Positions 23,457 to 34,565 of a stretch of DNA of 64,000 bases are shown here, one piece after another. Location of the stretch: assembly GCA_029721435.1 (NCBI GenBank), contig CM056573.1, forward strand, positions 73,908,001-73,972,000. The letters run 5' to 3'. A model generated the notes under the pieces. The model searched no databases. It worked only from the letters and a program-made list of their open reading frames with translations, and was not told where the DNA came from. How positions within the stretch are numbered: the first letter of the stretch is position 1; each line of letters starts with the position of its first letter. A program made the position numbers and the translations under genes. This DNA is from Gymnothorax reevesii (taxonomy: Eukaryota; Chordata; Actinopteri; Anguilliformes; Muraenidae).

Positions 23457-24889
23457 TGTGCTCTCTGAGTGCTTTTCTAGTTTTCTCTCATTTTATGTTG
23501 TTATTTCCAATGCATAGCAATGTGGGTATGGCATTTTTTTATTCTGGATGGAAAACATGGATATTTCTCTTATCTGTGAATTAAGAGTGCAAATAACTAC
23601 TCCAAGCATTAAATACACTTAATTAAGACTAATGAACAGCTCGTTAAAATCCTGCGATTACAACTGTTGTTAGAACAAAAGCCAGCATAATCAGTGGGAA
23701 CAACGTTGAAGACCACTGGTGGAGATGTAAAGACGCCGTATGTCAGCAACCATTCAACCTGCGTGTTTGCAAGAGACTCTCAGGCGGAATTGAAATACTT
23801 GTGCATGGAGGTTTATTAGTTTCACATGCGTTTCGGTGGATTTCACCACTGGTAACATGGAATTAATTATGACTCCAGACTTTTCGCACTTTTCTTTACT
23901 CGGGGGTTGAAAGCAATGGAATTGCATAAAAACGTTTCAAATGGTCCTATTTGATTTAAACGACTTGAATGATCGTGGAACACATGCATTGCATTGATTG
24001 ACTAATTGCAGACCACGGCACGGGAACGCGAACATGCCACCAAATTTCAAACAAACATGACGGGTGATCACTGCGGCCAGTGTAAGTGCATTCGGATTCT
24101 CTTATGAACGCGGTTCTCTCCCTAAGTTGTAAAAGAGTCCCCTTTACACCTTTCCTTTATCTCATGACGTTTTACACAGAGGTTAAATGAATTGGTTCGG
24201 AATTAGACGATAGGACGCAATTATTTAACTATACGGACACAGCCAAGGTTCCGCAGCAAGCTAAAGACGGGAGTGTCAGAGCGCACCACGTGATGCATCT
24301 GAGCGAATCATGTTAACAGAAACCAGCAGTAGCCAATGAGATTTTGTCATTAGCTTTAAATCCCCCTATGAACTTTCACAATTGGTTACTGACAGAAAGA
24401 AAATGCCCTAATTTGGATTACAGCGTTGTACAGGAGAATCAGAGCTTTTCAGCGGTACCGGATATGACAGACTTCAGTGAAGAGGCAAAGTGCTGTTCGT
24501 TGGTTTGGAATGCTAACTTTTTTGTAAATTCGGAAGAAACTCACTGCCGCAAGTAGACAAAATGTAATAAAATAAAGGTCTTAATGTATAATTTTTATGT
24601 TTTCTTTATTGCAGTTTGAAAAAATATATATTCAAGGAGTAAACTAGCCCAAAATCTCAAATTTGACCATTGCATGAAAAATCCATGTTTTTGCCTGCGT
24701 GTCTCGCCTTAAACTGGCCAAAGTCAAATAAAGGTTACGAAAAGCAATTGCGTGGAACCAGCTGACTTAATATTATTAAGTAAATGTAATATTTCATAAC
24801 ATTTTTTTTGAGTGTACAAAATGCATGAAATAATAAATTAAATGGAAATAAACGTTAACCAGTACATACAGAAAATGCAGAATGTTCAA

Positions 24890-27779
24890 AATTACCCCCC
24901 AAACAGCAGGCATAGGGTGAGTTCTGTAAATGTCTGTAATCAAAGTTTTATCAACATTGAAGCTGGTGAGGATCCAGGAGCCTTCATTGGGGCTGTAGCC
25001 CTCCCAGTCAACAAGGTATTGCAAACTTCTTCCAAAGGCCGCAACAGTCCAGCATGCACTGAACAGTGAATGTCTTGCCTCCTTCGATGACTCGGGGGGG
25101 GTGATCAGGAGCAAGACAAAGGTGGTGGGTAACAACAGGTTTGAGACGAGACACATGAAAGGTAGGGTGAAGGCACCTCATAGTGGCAAGGAGGCGTAGG
25201 TGAACAGCTATGGGACTGATGGTTTTAATTATGGTGTAAGGGCCTACATATCTAGGAAAAAGTTTATGATTGTCACCTTTCAGAGGGGTGTCCTTGGTGG
25301 ATTACTGCACTGGCTGTCCAGCTTAGTACTTGGGGGCCAGAGTGCGCTGCTTGTCTGCCAGCTCCTTCATCTGGGCAACAGCTTCGAGGAGGCAGATGCG
25401 GGTGGTCCGTTTGCATCTGCGGATGAAGGTGGCTGCTGACGGAACAGCTACCTCTTCCTTCTGGCTTGGGAACAACAGGGGGCTGGTATCCCAAGCAGCG
25501 TTCGAACGGGGAACTTGGAAGAGGAGGAGGTGTGGCTGTTGATAACGTACTCGACCCAGGGAAGCTGTTGACTCCAGGATGTAGGACTCATGGCACAGAT
25601 ACACCTGAGAAAACTCTCAATTCGTTGATTAGCTTGCTCAGTCTGGCCGTTAGACTGGGGGTGGAAACCGGAGGATAAACTGACTGATGTGCCTAAAAAT
25701 GAGCAAAAAGCTTTCCAAGAGTGTACAGGGAATTGGGGACTTCTGTCGGAAATTGTGTCAGTGGGAATGCCATGTAATTTGTCAACATGCTGAATGAGAA
25801 CAGCGGTGGTTTAGTGGGCTGAAGGTAATTTAGTGCTGGGACAAAAAGAACGGATTTGGAGAACCTGTCTACTATGGTGAGAATAGCGGTGTGGTGATTG
25901 TCGGGAGGTAAACCTGTGATGAAGTCTAGGGAAATGTGTGACTAAGGACAACACGGTGTGGGCAGGGGTTGTAAGAAACCTTGGGGGGTTGGTGAGATGC
26001 CTTAGCTTGGGCACTGACTAAGCAGGCAGAGACATCATCTTGAATGTCTTTCTTCATGTTCAGCCACCAAAACTAGCACTGGATGAAGCTTAGTGAGTGG
26101 TTGATGTAGTGGCTAGGAAAGAGCTTGGAGCGAGGGAGTCATCTTGAGCTTGCTTGACAGTTTGTTCGAGCTCGAGTTTGAGAGCGTTGTTGAAGACCTC
26201 AGGAAGAAGGATGGTGTGAGGAGATGGATCTTTGGCCAGTGGGTTGAATCTTCTGGACATGGCATCAGGGTTTGTGTTCTTTGATCTGGGGCGGTAGGCA
26301 AGATGGATGTTGAAGCAGGAAAAAGAAATGCCCACCTAGCCTGTTGAGGGATGAGCCTCTTGGCAGGCTGCAAATACTCCAGATTCTTGTGATTAGTCCA
26401 AACCAGCAAAGGTAATTGAACACCCTTCAGCCAGTGGCTCCATTCTTCTAAGGTTATCTTGACTGCCAGCAGTTTGCAGTCACCGATATGGTAATTTTGT
26501 TCAGTGGTGGTGAGTCGATGGGAAGAGAAGGCACAGGGGTGAATCTTGTTATCTTTGGGTGATCTTTGAGAGAGAATAGTCCCAACCACGATGTTGGAAG
26601 CATCCACCTAATCAATGAACTGGTTTTCCACGACAGGATGAATGAGGATGGGAGCAGAGGTGAAAAAGGCTTTAAGTTTGTTGAAGGCAGCTTCGGTGTT
26701 GACATTCCAGGTATACTTCACTTTGTTGGAGGTGAGGGCTATGAGAGGGGCCGCCATGGTACTATAGTTCTTGATACTAGTACTAGATACTAGATACATG
26801 GTACTATAGTTCTCTGTAAAAGTTGGTGAAACCCAAAAAGCACTGAAGGATGGGTTCAACCTTGGCCGGGTCCATCTGGAAGCTGCCATCCCCCTCCCTT
26901 ATACGGACCAGATGGTAGGCATTATGAAGATCCAGTTTGGTAAATATTTTAGTCCCTTGGAGGAGCTCAAAAGCACTAGACATAAGAGGGAGGAGATAGC
27001 GGTTCTTGTGGGTGGTGTTGTTGAGGCTCCTATAGTTGATGCATAGCCAGAGGGAACCATCCTTTTTACCCATGAAGAAACCAGCTCCGGCAGGTGATGA
27101 GGAAGGGCGGATGATGCCGGCAGCCAACGCCTCATTGAATACTTCTCTAATAATAATAATAATAATGCATCAATTTTATATAGCGCTTTTTTTGGACACT
27201 CAAAGACGCTTTACAATGGAGGCATTATTCATTCACACTCTGATGGTGGTAAACTACGTTTTTGTAGCCACAGCTGCCCTGGGGCAGACTGACGGAGGCG
27301 TGGCCCCTCCGACCACCACCAAACATTCACACACAGCCATACAGGAGGGAGGGAGGGTTCCTATATTGCATGTTTTGGATGGGTGGGGGAAACCGGAGTA
27401 CCCGGAGGAAACCCACGCGAACACGGGGAGAACATGCAAACTCCACACAGAAAGGCCCCAGGCCGGATTCGAACCCACGGCCTTCTTGCTGTGAGGCAGT
27501 AGTGCTAACCACTATGCCACCATGCCGCCCACCATGCCTCTATTGCTTCAGTCTCTGGTTTGGAGAAGGAGAACAGTCCTCCTCTAGGGGGCGTAGTACC
27601 CGGCTTGAGGCGCAGCCATAAGGATGATGAGGCAGCAGACAGGTGGCCTGGAATTTACTGAAGACCTCCTTGAGGTCCAGGTACTCAGGAGGAACCTTCT
27701 CTAGGTTCGGGATCTCATCAGCGGTGACAGGGACAGGTGAGTGAGCCTTACTCAGGCACGTCTGCAGACAGGTGGGGCT
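24890..27779 (-). pseudogene. Gypsy pol: reverse transcriptase to chromodomain, decayed
   Basis: In sense order: [20 protein letters not shown] and [20 protein letters not shown] of the reverse transcriptase; the RNase H block beginning MDASNIVVGTILSQ with TEQNYHIGDCKLLAVK; the tether PDAMSRRF; an integrase too damaged to follow beyond scraps such as MKELADKQRT; and a chromodomain core YLVDWEGYSPNEGSWI near 25000. Chromodomains on gypsy integrases steer insertion toward modified histones in the family generally. The YxDD part of the reverse transcriptase is deleted: the frame jumps from IREGD to [12 protein letters not shown]. Many stops; inactive. Confidence 0.85.
27150..27535 (-). repeat. 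V-SINE-type tRNA SINE
   Basis: Read on the minus strand it begins gggcggcatggtggcatag, has a B box within gggttcgaatccggcc, and the conserved centre gtgtggagtttgcatgttct followed by gtgggtttcctccgggtact. These are the hallmark blocks of the vertebrate V-SINE (DANA/HE1-like) group. Its tail runs into an ATT repeat at 27149-27166. It interrupts the gypsy reverse transcriptase, just upstream of its first conserved block. Confidence 0.85.
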
Positions 27780-28240
27780 TGTTATGGCTCCAATTTGTTA
27801 TGACATATCGGACAGCAAGGGATGACAGACAAAATTTTAAAACTTAAACAGATTTAATTAAACAAAGCACTGACCGAGATTGAAATAATAAAGAAAATTA
27901 GATATTTCCAGTCCCTTGGTAATGTAGATGGGGTTGCTATCTTGCAATGCCCTGGGACAGGAGAATGCTCCAACTCAAGCAAAAATCCACGAAACGAGCT
28001 TCACAGGTCTTCAGTGTATCCTTCCACTATTTCTCCTTGAAATTTCTCCTCCTACTTTACTCTCTCAATTTTTCTCCTTATATACTCTTTTCCAGCCCCC
28101 TCCCACCTTCCAGACTTTTTTCAATTCTCTGGGACTTTCCCCTCTAAGGCATCCCAGGACATGCCCAAAACCTAGCTACAGACTGCGCTTAAAAAAAAAG
28201 TCAATATTGCCATCTAGTGGCTTTTTTTTCCCACATTAAA
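27780..28240 (-). repeat. B2 3' LTR
   Basis: About 461 bp from TGTTATGG to ACATTAAA (last bases altered from CATTACA). It keeps the TATA box and a CTCF-like core at 28207-28221 with one changed base at its edge (gcaat). A short purine-rich tract in sense, ggaatggagg, adjoins it and would serve as polypurine tract. Confidence 0.85.
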
Positions 28241-28261
28241 CCTCCATTCCAAAAGGGAAAA

Positions 28262-31200
28262 ATTTTTGACTCATTGAGTTTTGTTAGAATTTCATAAGGT
28301 CTATGAAATCTAGCCAGCAAAGGATTAGACTGCAAGGGAAATAACACAAGGACCTTGTCTCCTGGTTTAAACTCACGGCTTCTAGCCTTATGATCATACC
28401 AAGTTTTCATTTTTCCCTGACTTGATTTCAAGTTCTCTTTAGCTAGGTCACAAGCTGCATGCAGTCTTTCCTTGAACTTGCTAACATAGTCTAACAGACT
28501 GATATCCGGTTCTTTCTCTTGCCATTGTTCACTCAACAATAGCAAAGTTCCTCTCACTTCATAGCCAAACACTAGCTCAAACGAACTGAATCCAGTAGAC
28601 TCCTGCACTGCGTCTCTTGCTGCAAACAACAGCACATTAATGCCTTCATCCCAGTCTGTCTCATGGTCATAACAATAAGTCCTCATCATTGTCTTGAGAG
28701 TGGAATGAAACCACTCTAAGGCACCCTGACTCTCTGGATGATAGGCACTGGAAAGAATCTGCTTTGCACCTAGTTCATACACAACCTGCTGAAACAATCC
28801 GGAAGTGAAATTGTTACCTTAGTCTGACTGAAGGCCAAACAACGTGAAGAACTTTATCAAAGCCTTCGAGATTGCAGTTGCCTTGATGTTGTGTAGAGGT
28901 ATGGCTTCAGGGAATCTGGTAGATGCACACATGATTGTCAACAAGTACTGATTTCCATATCTAGTCTTGATTGTGTTGGTCCATTACCCAACGATGACCT
29001 TGGAGATGGGCTCCCCAAATGCTGGGATAGGCTGCAATGGAGCTACAGGTGGATCTAACTGGCGTTTTCCAACTACCTGACAAGAAATATCTTTTCGAAG
29101 TCCAGGCCAGAAGAAGTGTTTCATGATCTTGTCAACAGTCTTGTTAATACTCAGATGACCTCCTAAAGGCAAATTATGACCCATTGTTAAGATCTCGTTC
29201 CTGAGGACCTTCGGAACAACAGTTTGCTTGACCACTGCCCAATCTGCATTAGGGATATCAGGAGGGCGTCACTTCCGCATCAAACCTCCATCCTTGAGAT
29301 AATATCCAACTGCAACTGCGTCTATTTCTTCATCAGGAAGGGCTCTCTTCTTTAGAACAGAAATTTCAGGATCATTGGTGTGTTCCTCAGTCAACCGCTT
29401 TCTGGACAGAGACAAGTCTCCAGACACATCAGAATCACCATACCCAACTGGCTGGCTGAACAGAGAACTAATAAAAGTGTCTGATAAGTCCTCAAATGGA
29501 GAAACAATATTGGGCCAAACAGAGTCATGAGGTGAACCACCTGAGTCATGGCTATTCAATGTGCTGGACGGCACCACATCATCTTCTTCTTGAGCCTTCT
29601 GAGCAATAGCACGGGTCACTGCACAGGAAGGGTACAGGGATGGGTCTTCATCACCATCCTCAGTGCTCGGCTGTGAAGTAAGATGAACAGAGGGAACTAC
29701 ATTGCCCCCAGCCAGGTCATTGCCTAGCAACAGAGAAACACCCTTGATAGGTAGACTTGACATAAGTCCCACCTTTACCTGTCCTGTAACCAAATTTGAC
29801 TTCATGAATGCAGAGCGCAGGGGTACAGATACAGTCCTCCCTTCAATACCTTGTACAATTATGAAATCCCCAGAAGCGGTCTCATCATGTAACTCCAAGG
29901 AGTCCATCAACAAAAGTGACTGAGAAGCTCTGGTATCCCATAGGATATATATGGGTACAGGAGGAGAATGCTCATTCAGAGCCACAAATCCCTCTGACAC
30001 AAATGGAAGAAATTCCTCCCTCACAAAGTCAGCAGTATCAGGCTTCTTAGCCCCACAAGGAGCAGGCAATTTACCAAATCGATCATCTACTACAGCGGTT
30101 TTTAACCTTGTCTTCACAAAGGTATTGGGTTTGGTATCCTTTTCTTTCTTTCTTAGCTTTAAGGGACCAACATTTAGTTGTAACATGACCAGATTTCTTG
30201 CATTAATTACAAACTAGACCACTTTTGACACTGTCAGCTTTCACACTTTGATCAGACATGTGACTGGATTTCGGAGCACCATCACCAGATTTGTCTTTGA
30301 GTGAGGAATCTTGGGTATCACCGTTACCTTTCTTCTGAAATTGGGACCATCTATTGTTATTCCTGGACTGAAATTTGGACTTAGGTGTGAGAACATATTC
30401 GTCTGCAAATTTGGCAGCTGATTGCAAATTCAGTGCTTGCTTCTCATTAAGGTAGGTCTTAATTTCATCCTTAACACAGGTCTTGAATTCTTCAACTAAC
30501 ACCATCTCTTTTAGTGAGTTGAAATCCTCCTTGACTTCCATTGAAGTACACCAGCGCTCAAAGCTAACCTTCTTCTCATTAGCAAAATTCCATATAAGTC
30601 TGATTGTCAGATTTCTTCAGACCTCTGAATTTCTGGAACAAACTCATAAGCTGTCAAAATAACCTTTTTGACTATCTCATAATCAGAGGAATCATCTGCA
30701 GACAAAGCCGAATAGGCTTGTTAAGCTTTACCCTTGAGGACAGTTTGCAAAATCAGAGACCAGTGTTTCTTTAGCCACTGACAACTCTTAGCTACCTTTT
30801 TTGAAGCACTGGAAATACTTATCAACCTCCTTCTCCAAGAATGGAGGCACCAGCTTTACCTCCTGGCTAGCATGAAATTTGTTTTCAGCTTCCATTTTGA
30901 TTTTTAGTTGCTCCATTTGGAGCCTTTCTTCTCTATGTAACTTCTGTCAATTGAAATCTCTGTCTCTGTCTTTCTGCTCTTTCCTCTTTCTCTCAAATTC
31001 TCTTTCTTTCCCTCTTTCTACTCTCTCAAATTCTCTTTTCCTCCCTTTCTTTTCTCTCTTTCTCTCAAACACTCATTTTTCTTTTTCCTCTCTTTCAAGC
31101 TCTAGCATTTTTTATTTAAATTCTATTTCTATATTTGGATTTTCCACTGGAAACTGTTCCAGATCTCCTAGTGCAAACACATTTTCATCAATGTAATATT

Positions 31201-31340
31201 CAACTATCTCTCTAGCCAGTCTTGCCTTTTGCATGGTTGGTTTTACATCTGTCAGCTCTAACTGTCTGCATATTTCTAGCAGTTCTGTCTTTTTAAGACT
31301 TCAAAACCTCTATGATTGGTGATGCCAAGAAATCGTCCAT
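28262..31340 (-). pseudogene. B2 gag-protease-integrase, disabled
   Basis: Sense order from 31340: the SAP-like start and charged coiled-coil (heavily mutated), the SCAN-like capsid block, a zinc knuckle changed to a broken form (VCN then stop), protease with WDTRASQSLLLMDS in place of DTGASQ (the active-site Gly is lost), the integrase zinc region missing its CKTCHTC part, the TAA after the second integrase Asp (28819-28821), and a 12-base deletion just downstream of it. Many frameshifts. Inactive. Confidence 0.87.
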
Positions 31341-31436
31341 TGCTGTTGATCTGTCAATATATATCTTAGGAAAATTCAAAATCAATTTCATAATTTGAAA
31401 GTTTAGATTTTCAATAAATGACTCACACAGTGGTCT

Positions 31437-31454
31437 ATCTCGGACGAGCCCCCG
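31437..31454 (-). other. B2 primer-binding site, tRNA-Pro type
   Basis: In sense, CGGGGGCTCGTCCGAGAT sits three bases after the LTR end. It matches the 3' end of tRNA-Pro at 16 of 18 bases and has normal spacing. Confidence 0.75.
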
Positions 31455-31457
31455 ATT

Positions 31458-31940
31458 TGTTATGGCCCCAATTTGTTATGACATTTCGGACAGCAAGGGA
31501 TGACAGACAAAATTTTAAAACTTAAAACAGATTTAATTAAACAAAGCACTGACCGAGATTGAAATAATAAAGAAAATGAGATATTTACAGTCCCTTGGTA
31601 AATAAAGGGGTCTTGCGATGTCCTGGGACAGAAAAATGCTCCAAATCAGGCTAAAAATCCACAAAACGAGCTTCACAGGTCTTGTAAAGAGTGACAGGTC
31701 TGGTCAAATGTATCCTTCCACTATTTCTCCTTGCAATTTCTCCTGCTACTTTACTCTCTCAATTGTTCTCCTTATATACCCTTTTCAAGCCCCCTACAAC
31801 CTTCCAGACTTTTTTCAATTCTCTGGGACTTTCCCCTCTGAGGCATGCCCAGGACATGCCCAAAACCTAGCTCCAGACTGGGCTTAACAAAAAAAAAGTT
31901 AATACTGCCATCTAGTGGCTTTTTTTCCCCCCACATTAGA
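31458..31940 (-). repeat. B2 5' LTR
   Basis: 483 bp, TGTTATGG to CATTAGA in plus view, one base off the usual CATTACA. It carries the CTCF-like core at 31905-31919 and the TATA box. Divergence from the partner LTR shows this copy is older than B3. Confidence 0.87.
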
Positions 31941-32292
31941 GGCTACAGCCCAAAATCAGGTTTCTTCTCCAGTTCACCTCCTGGTTGTGTTTACCCATCC
32001 AAGGGTGGTCCAGGATAACAGGAGATTGGACGATGAAGAGACAAATGGTCTCTTACTGGTTGCCACAGGTTAGAAGCTTGATTGGATTGTGGAGTGCGAG
32101 ATGTGGAAGACTGAAAGCTATTTCAGAAACTGTTGGACTACTGGTTCCTACTGCTGGGTTGGAATACACCCTGGAAAAGTTTGCCAGCCCATAGCAGGGT
32201 TGGATAGCAGCAGTAGAATGAATTGTGAGGAGCACAGAAGCATCTTCCCAGCTCCAGTTCGACCAAATACCCATAAATACATTGGACGGCAT
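31941..32292 (-). pseudogene. Gypsy protease-end fragment
   Basis: The minus-strand frame ends ...IKLLTCGNQ, and the same frame past a stop reads ICLFIVQSPVILDHPWMGKH. This is the 'vvLGHPWL..HNP..DW' block at the end of gypsy proteases. It is the upstream part of the chromodomain-type gypsy that resumes at 27779. The catalytic Asp motif is not recognisable here. Confidence 0.7.
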
Positions 32293-32339
32293 CTTATTTG
32301 ACTGAAAGACAATAATCTGAGCTATACTCTGACAGAATA

Positions 32340-32397
32340 GTTTGGCATGTTTTGGTGGTGCCGTGGGTTGCGATGTTGCCTCTCAGCAAATGGGTTG
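32340..32397 (+). repeat. V-SINE head, cut by copy B3
   Basis: ggtggtgccgtgggttgcga and ctctcagcaaatgggttg match the first 50 bases of a V-SINE. The rest continues at 38359 on the far side of the B3 element. Confidence 0.7.
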
Positions 32398-32878
32398 TGT
32401 TATGGCCCCAATTTGTTATTACATTTAAAAACAACAGCAACAGCAAGGGATTGCACACAGTTTTTAAAACTTAAACACATTTAATAAACAAAGACAATAA
32501 CCAACAACTAACTAACCTAAAGACCAAGATTGAATACAAAAACATAAATATTTACAGTCCCTTTTTGTGGGGTGACTTGGTGATGTCCTGGATGATGAAA
32601 ATGCTCAATCACAGGCAAAGAAATCCACAAAAGAAACGTCACAGGTCTTGACAAAATGGCAGGTCTGGTCATCTTCTTGCAAATTCTCCTACTACTCTAC
32701 TGTCTCAATTCTTTTCCTTATATACTCTTTTGCAGACCCCACCCACATTTAGACCTCTTTTTTTTATTTTCTGAGACTTGCCCCAGACATGTCCAGGACA
32801 TGTCTAAACATGACTCCAGTCTGAGATTAACAAAAAAAAGGTAAACACTGCCATCTAGTGGCCTATATTCACATTACA
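32398..32878 (-). repeat. B3 3' LTR
   Basis: TGTTATGG to CATTACA, 481 bp, same sequence as 37878-38358. TATA box (gagtatataagg in sense), the CTCF-like core CTGCCATCTAGTGGC at 32848-32862, and the sense purine tract ggaatggagg directly beside it at 32879. Confidence 0.93.
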
Positions 32879-33011
32879 CCTCCATTCCAAAAGGGAAAAA
32901 TTTTGACTCATAAAGGAAAAATTTTTCTTTTCAATACAAAATGGTTAAGTGAACACTTGTCTATATATACATATCATACAATATTCAAACACATGATACA
33001 TATATACACAT

Positions 33012-34565
33012 TCAAACACGGGATAAGCAATCAGCAATTACATTGTCTGTACCCTTCACATGCTTAATTTCCAAGTCAAACTCCTGTAAAATCAAACTCC
33101 AATTCAACAATCTCCGATTCTTGTTTTTCATCTTACTCAAAAACATTAACGGATTGTGGTCAGTGTACACAATCATTGGCTTTTGTCCTGTACAAACATA
33201 AACCTCAAAGTGTTGTAAAGAAAGAACCAGAGCCAACAGTTCCTTCTCTATTGTGGAATATATCCTTTGGTGGCGATTGAACTTCCTGGAGAAGTATGCC
33301 ACGGGATGCTCAATGTCATCAGAGTCACTTCTCTGTAGGAGCACAGATCCACAAGCTTGGTCGCTAGCATCGACCGCGATGGAGAACGGTTTGTTGAAGT
33401 CAGGAGATTTGAGCACGGGGAAGTGACACAGCAGAGACTTCAGGCGATCGAAGGCTCTCTGGCATGCATCATCCCAGGTGAACTTTACGCCTTTCTTCAG
33501 TTGGTTAGTTAGACTGAGAGCAATCTCAGCAAAGTTCTTGCAGAACTTGCGGTAGTACCCGATCATTCCAAGGAAGCGGCGCAAAGCTTTTTTGTTGTCA
33601 GGAACTGGAAAGTCCATGATGGCTTGGACTTTAGCATTTATGGGTGCCACCTTACCCTGGCCTATGACGTAGCCAAGATAGGTGACAGAAGCACAACCAA
33701 AGTCACTCTTGTTCAGGTTAACAGTCAGGTTAGCCTGGGTCAGGCGCTGGAACAACGTCTCTACATCTTTTAGATGTTCTTCCCAGGAGTCACTCCATGT
33801 GATCAGGTCATCGATGTACGCACCCGTGTGTGGCAATCCGGCGATTGTAGACTGTATCATCCTTTGGAACGTGGCTGGGGCATTTTTCATGCCAAAGGGT
33901 AGGACTTCATACTGGTACAATCCAGATGGTGTGGCAAAAGCAGAGATGCTCTTGGCCCTCTCAGTTAAAGGCACACACCAATAACCCTTCAATAAATCAA
34001 TCTTGGTCAGAAACTTTGCTTGCCCTACTCTATCAATACAATCATCAATCCTAGGTATTGGAAACACATCAGTTCTAGTTACAGCATTGACTTTGCGATA
34101 ATCTGTACAGAATCTAGTACTTCCATCAGGTTTTGGAACTAGCACACAGGGTGAACTCCAATCTGAGTTGGAGGGTCTGATAATATCATGTTTTAACATG
34201 TATTCAACCTCTTTCTCAGCAATCTTTCTCTTTTCAGGATTCATCCGGTATGGATGCTGTTTTATTGGTTTGGCATCACCAACATCTACATCATGAGAGG
34301 CTATAGTAACTCTCTTTGGAACATCAGGAAACAAATCCTCATATTTCTTGATCAAACTTTCAAACTGATCTCTCTGTGAGGGTTCTAAGTGCTGGAGTTT
34401 TACATCAAGATTTTGCAACACTTCAGTGTTTGACAATTTACATGAAAGAACTTCAGCTTTAATTCTTGGTTCATCATCTTGAAACTCCCCCTCATCTTCA
34501 CACGTTTCGACCATTGGAGAATCTGAAGTGACAGCTGCAACCCTAGCATTTCTGTCATGATAAGG
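33012..34565 (-). CDS. B3 pol: reverse transcriptase and RNase H
   Basis: This continues the gag-pol frame after the stop at 34566-34568 and ends at 33012, so it is the last third of the polyprotein. It makes DNA from the element RNA and removes the RNA strand. Seen in order: linker, DWSSPCVLVPKPDGSTRF, KFLTKIDLLKGYW (first catalytic Asp), LPFGMKNAPATFQRMIQS, and the active-site YIDD encoded at 33807-33818. RNase H follows with FSIAVDASDQACGS, KELLALVLSLQHFE, MIVYTDHNPLMFL and NVIADCLSRV at the end; its acidic residues are present. All motifs are intact. No start codon of its own is expected. Production depends on reading past the stop, or the copy is simply broken. Confidence 0.9.
   Translation of the reverse strand, partial: PYHDRNARVAAVTSDSPMVETCEDEGEFQDDEPRIKAEVLSCKLSNTEVLQNLDVKLQHLEPSQRDQFESLIKKYEDLFPDVPKRVTIASHDVDVGDAKPIKQHPYRMNPEKRKIAEKEVEYMLKHDIIRPSNSDWSSPCVLVPKPDGSTRFCTDYRKVNAVTRTDVFPIPRIDDCIDRVGQAKFLTKIDLLKGYWCVPLTERAKSISAFATPSGLYQYEVLPFGMKNAPATFQRMIQSTIAGLPHTGAYIDDLITWSDSWEEHLKDVETLFQRLTQANLTVNLNKSDFGCASVTYLGYVIGQGKVAPINAKVQAIMDFPVPDNKKALRRFLGMIGYYRKFCKNFAEIALSLTNQLKKGVKFTWDDACQRAFDRLKSLLCHFPVLKSPDFNKPFSIAVDASDQACGSVLLQRSDSDDIEHPVAYFSRKFNRHQRIYSTIEKELLALVLSLQHFEVYVCTGQKPMIVYTDHNPLMFLSKMKNKNRRLLNWSLILQEFDLEIKHVKGTDNVIADCLSRV

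Larger units (their letters stand above)
22255..23718. mobile_element. hAT-like element with long inverted arms
   Basis: The left arm begins CAATGGTCTTCAATGTCG and the right arm, reversed, begins CAGTGGTCTTCAACGTTG. The two arms match over about 120 bases (both pass through gattttaac and cttaatta). A clean 8-bp duplication is not visible (atgtagag versus gtggagat). The middle is occupied by the S2 SINE and a CCTCCGCC unit. No transposase seen. Confidence 0.65.
21400..24814. mobile_element. TA-flanked DNA transposon-like unit with nested insertions
   Basis: Ends are CACTCAAAAAA and, reversed, CACTCAAAAAAAA, each flanked by TA (21398-21399 and 24815-24816). A subterminal motif AAGGCGAGACAC at 21446-21457 recurs inverted at 24699-24710, supporting one element with both ends. 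The 3.4-kb interior has no recognisable transposase and is filled by an hAT-like insertion, a SINE and a CCTCCGCC unit. The superfamily is uncertain: Tc1/mariner-like by target site only. Confidence 0.65.
27780..31940 (-). mobile_element. Gmr1-type LTR retrotransposon, copy B2, lacking RT and RNase H
   Basis: Both LTRs are present and the element is flanked by GGCT at 27776-27779 and 31941-31944. The interior holds gag, protease and integrase remnants. Relative to the nearly intact copy B3, about 1.7 kb (B3 32920-34640) is missing in one step, so reverse transcriptase and RNase H are absent. The junction lies in ...gactcattgag... at 28268-28280, with TCAT shared by both parental sides. Confidence 0.9.
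24830..32335 (-). mobile_element. Chromodomain-type gypsy retrotransposon, split in two
   Basis: Minus-strand order: protease region (31941-32292), junction to reverse transcriptase (27531-27779), reverse transcriptase and RNase H (26090-27150), integrase remnants and a chromodomain (24890-25150). Copy B2 of the Gmr1 family is inserted between 27779 and 31941, with GGCT on both sides. A V-SINE is inserted at about 27150-27535. Neither LTR could be identified. Confidence 0.8.

Noticed and set aside
27036..27494. 152-codon plus-strand frame
   Set aside because: It is antisense to gypsy reverse transcriptase and runs through a V-SINE; no domain of its own.
27440..27535. tRNA gene on the minus strand
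   Set aside because: It is the tRNA-derived head of a V-SINE joined to the V-SINE centre.
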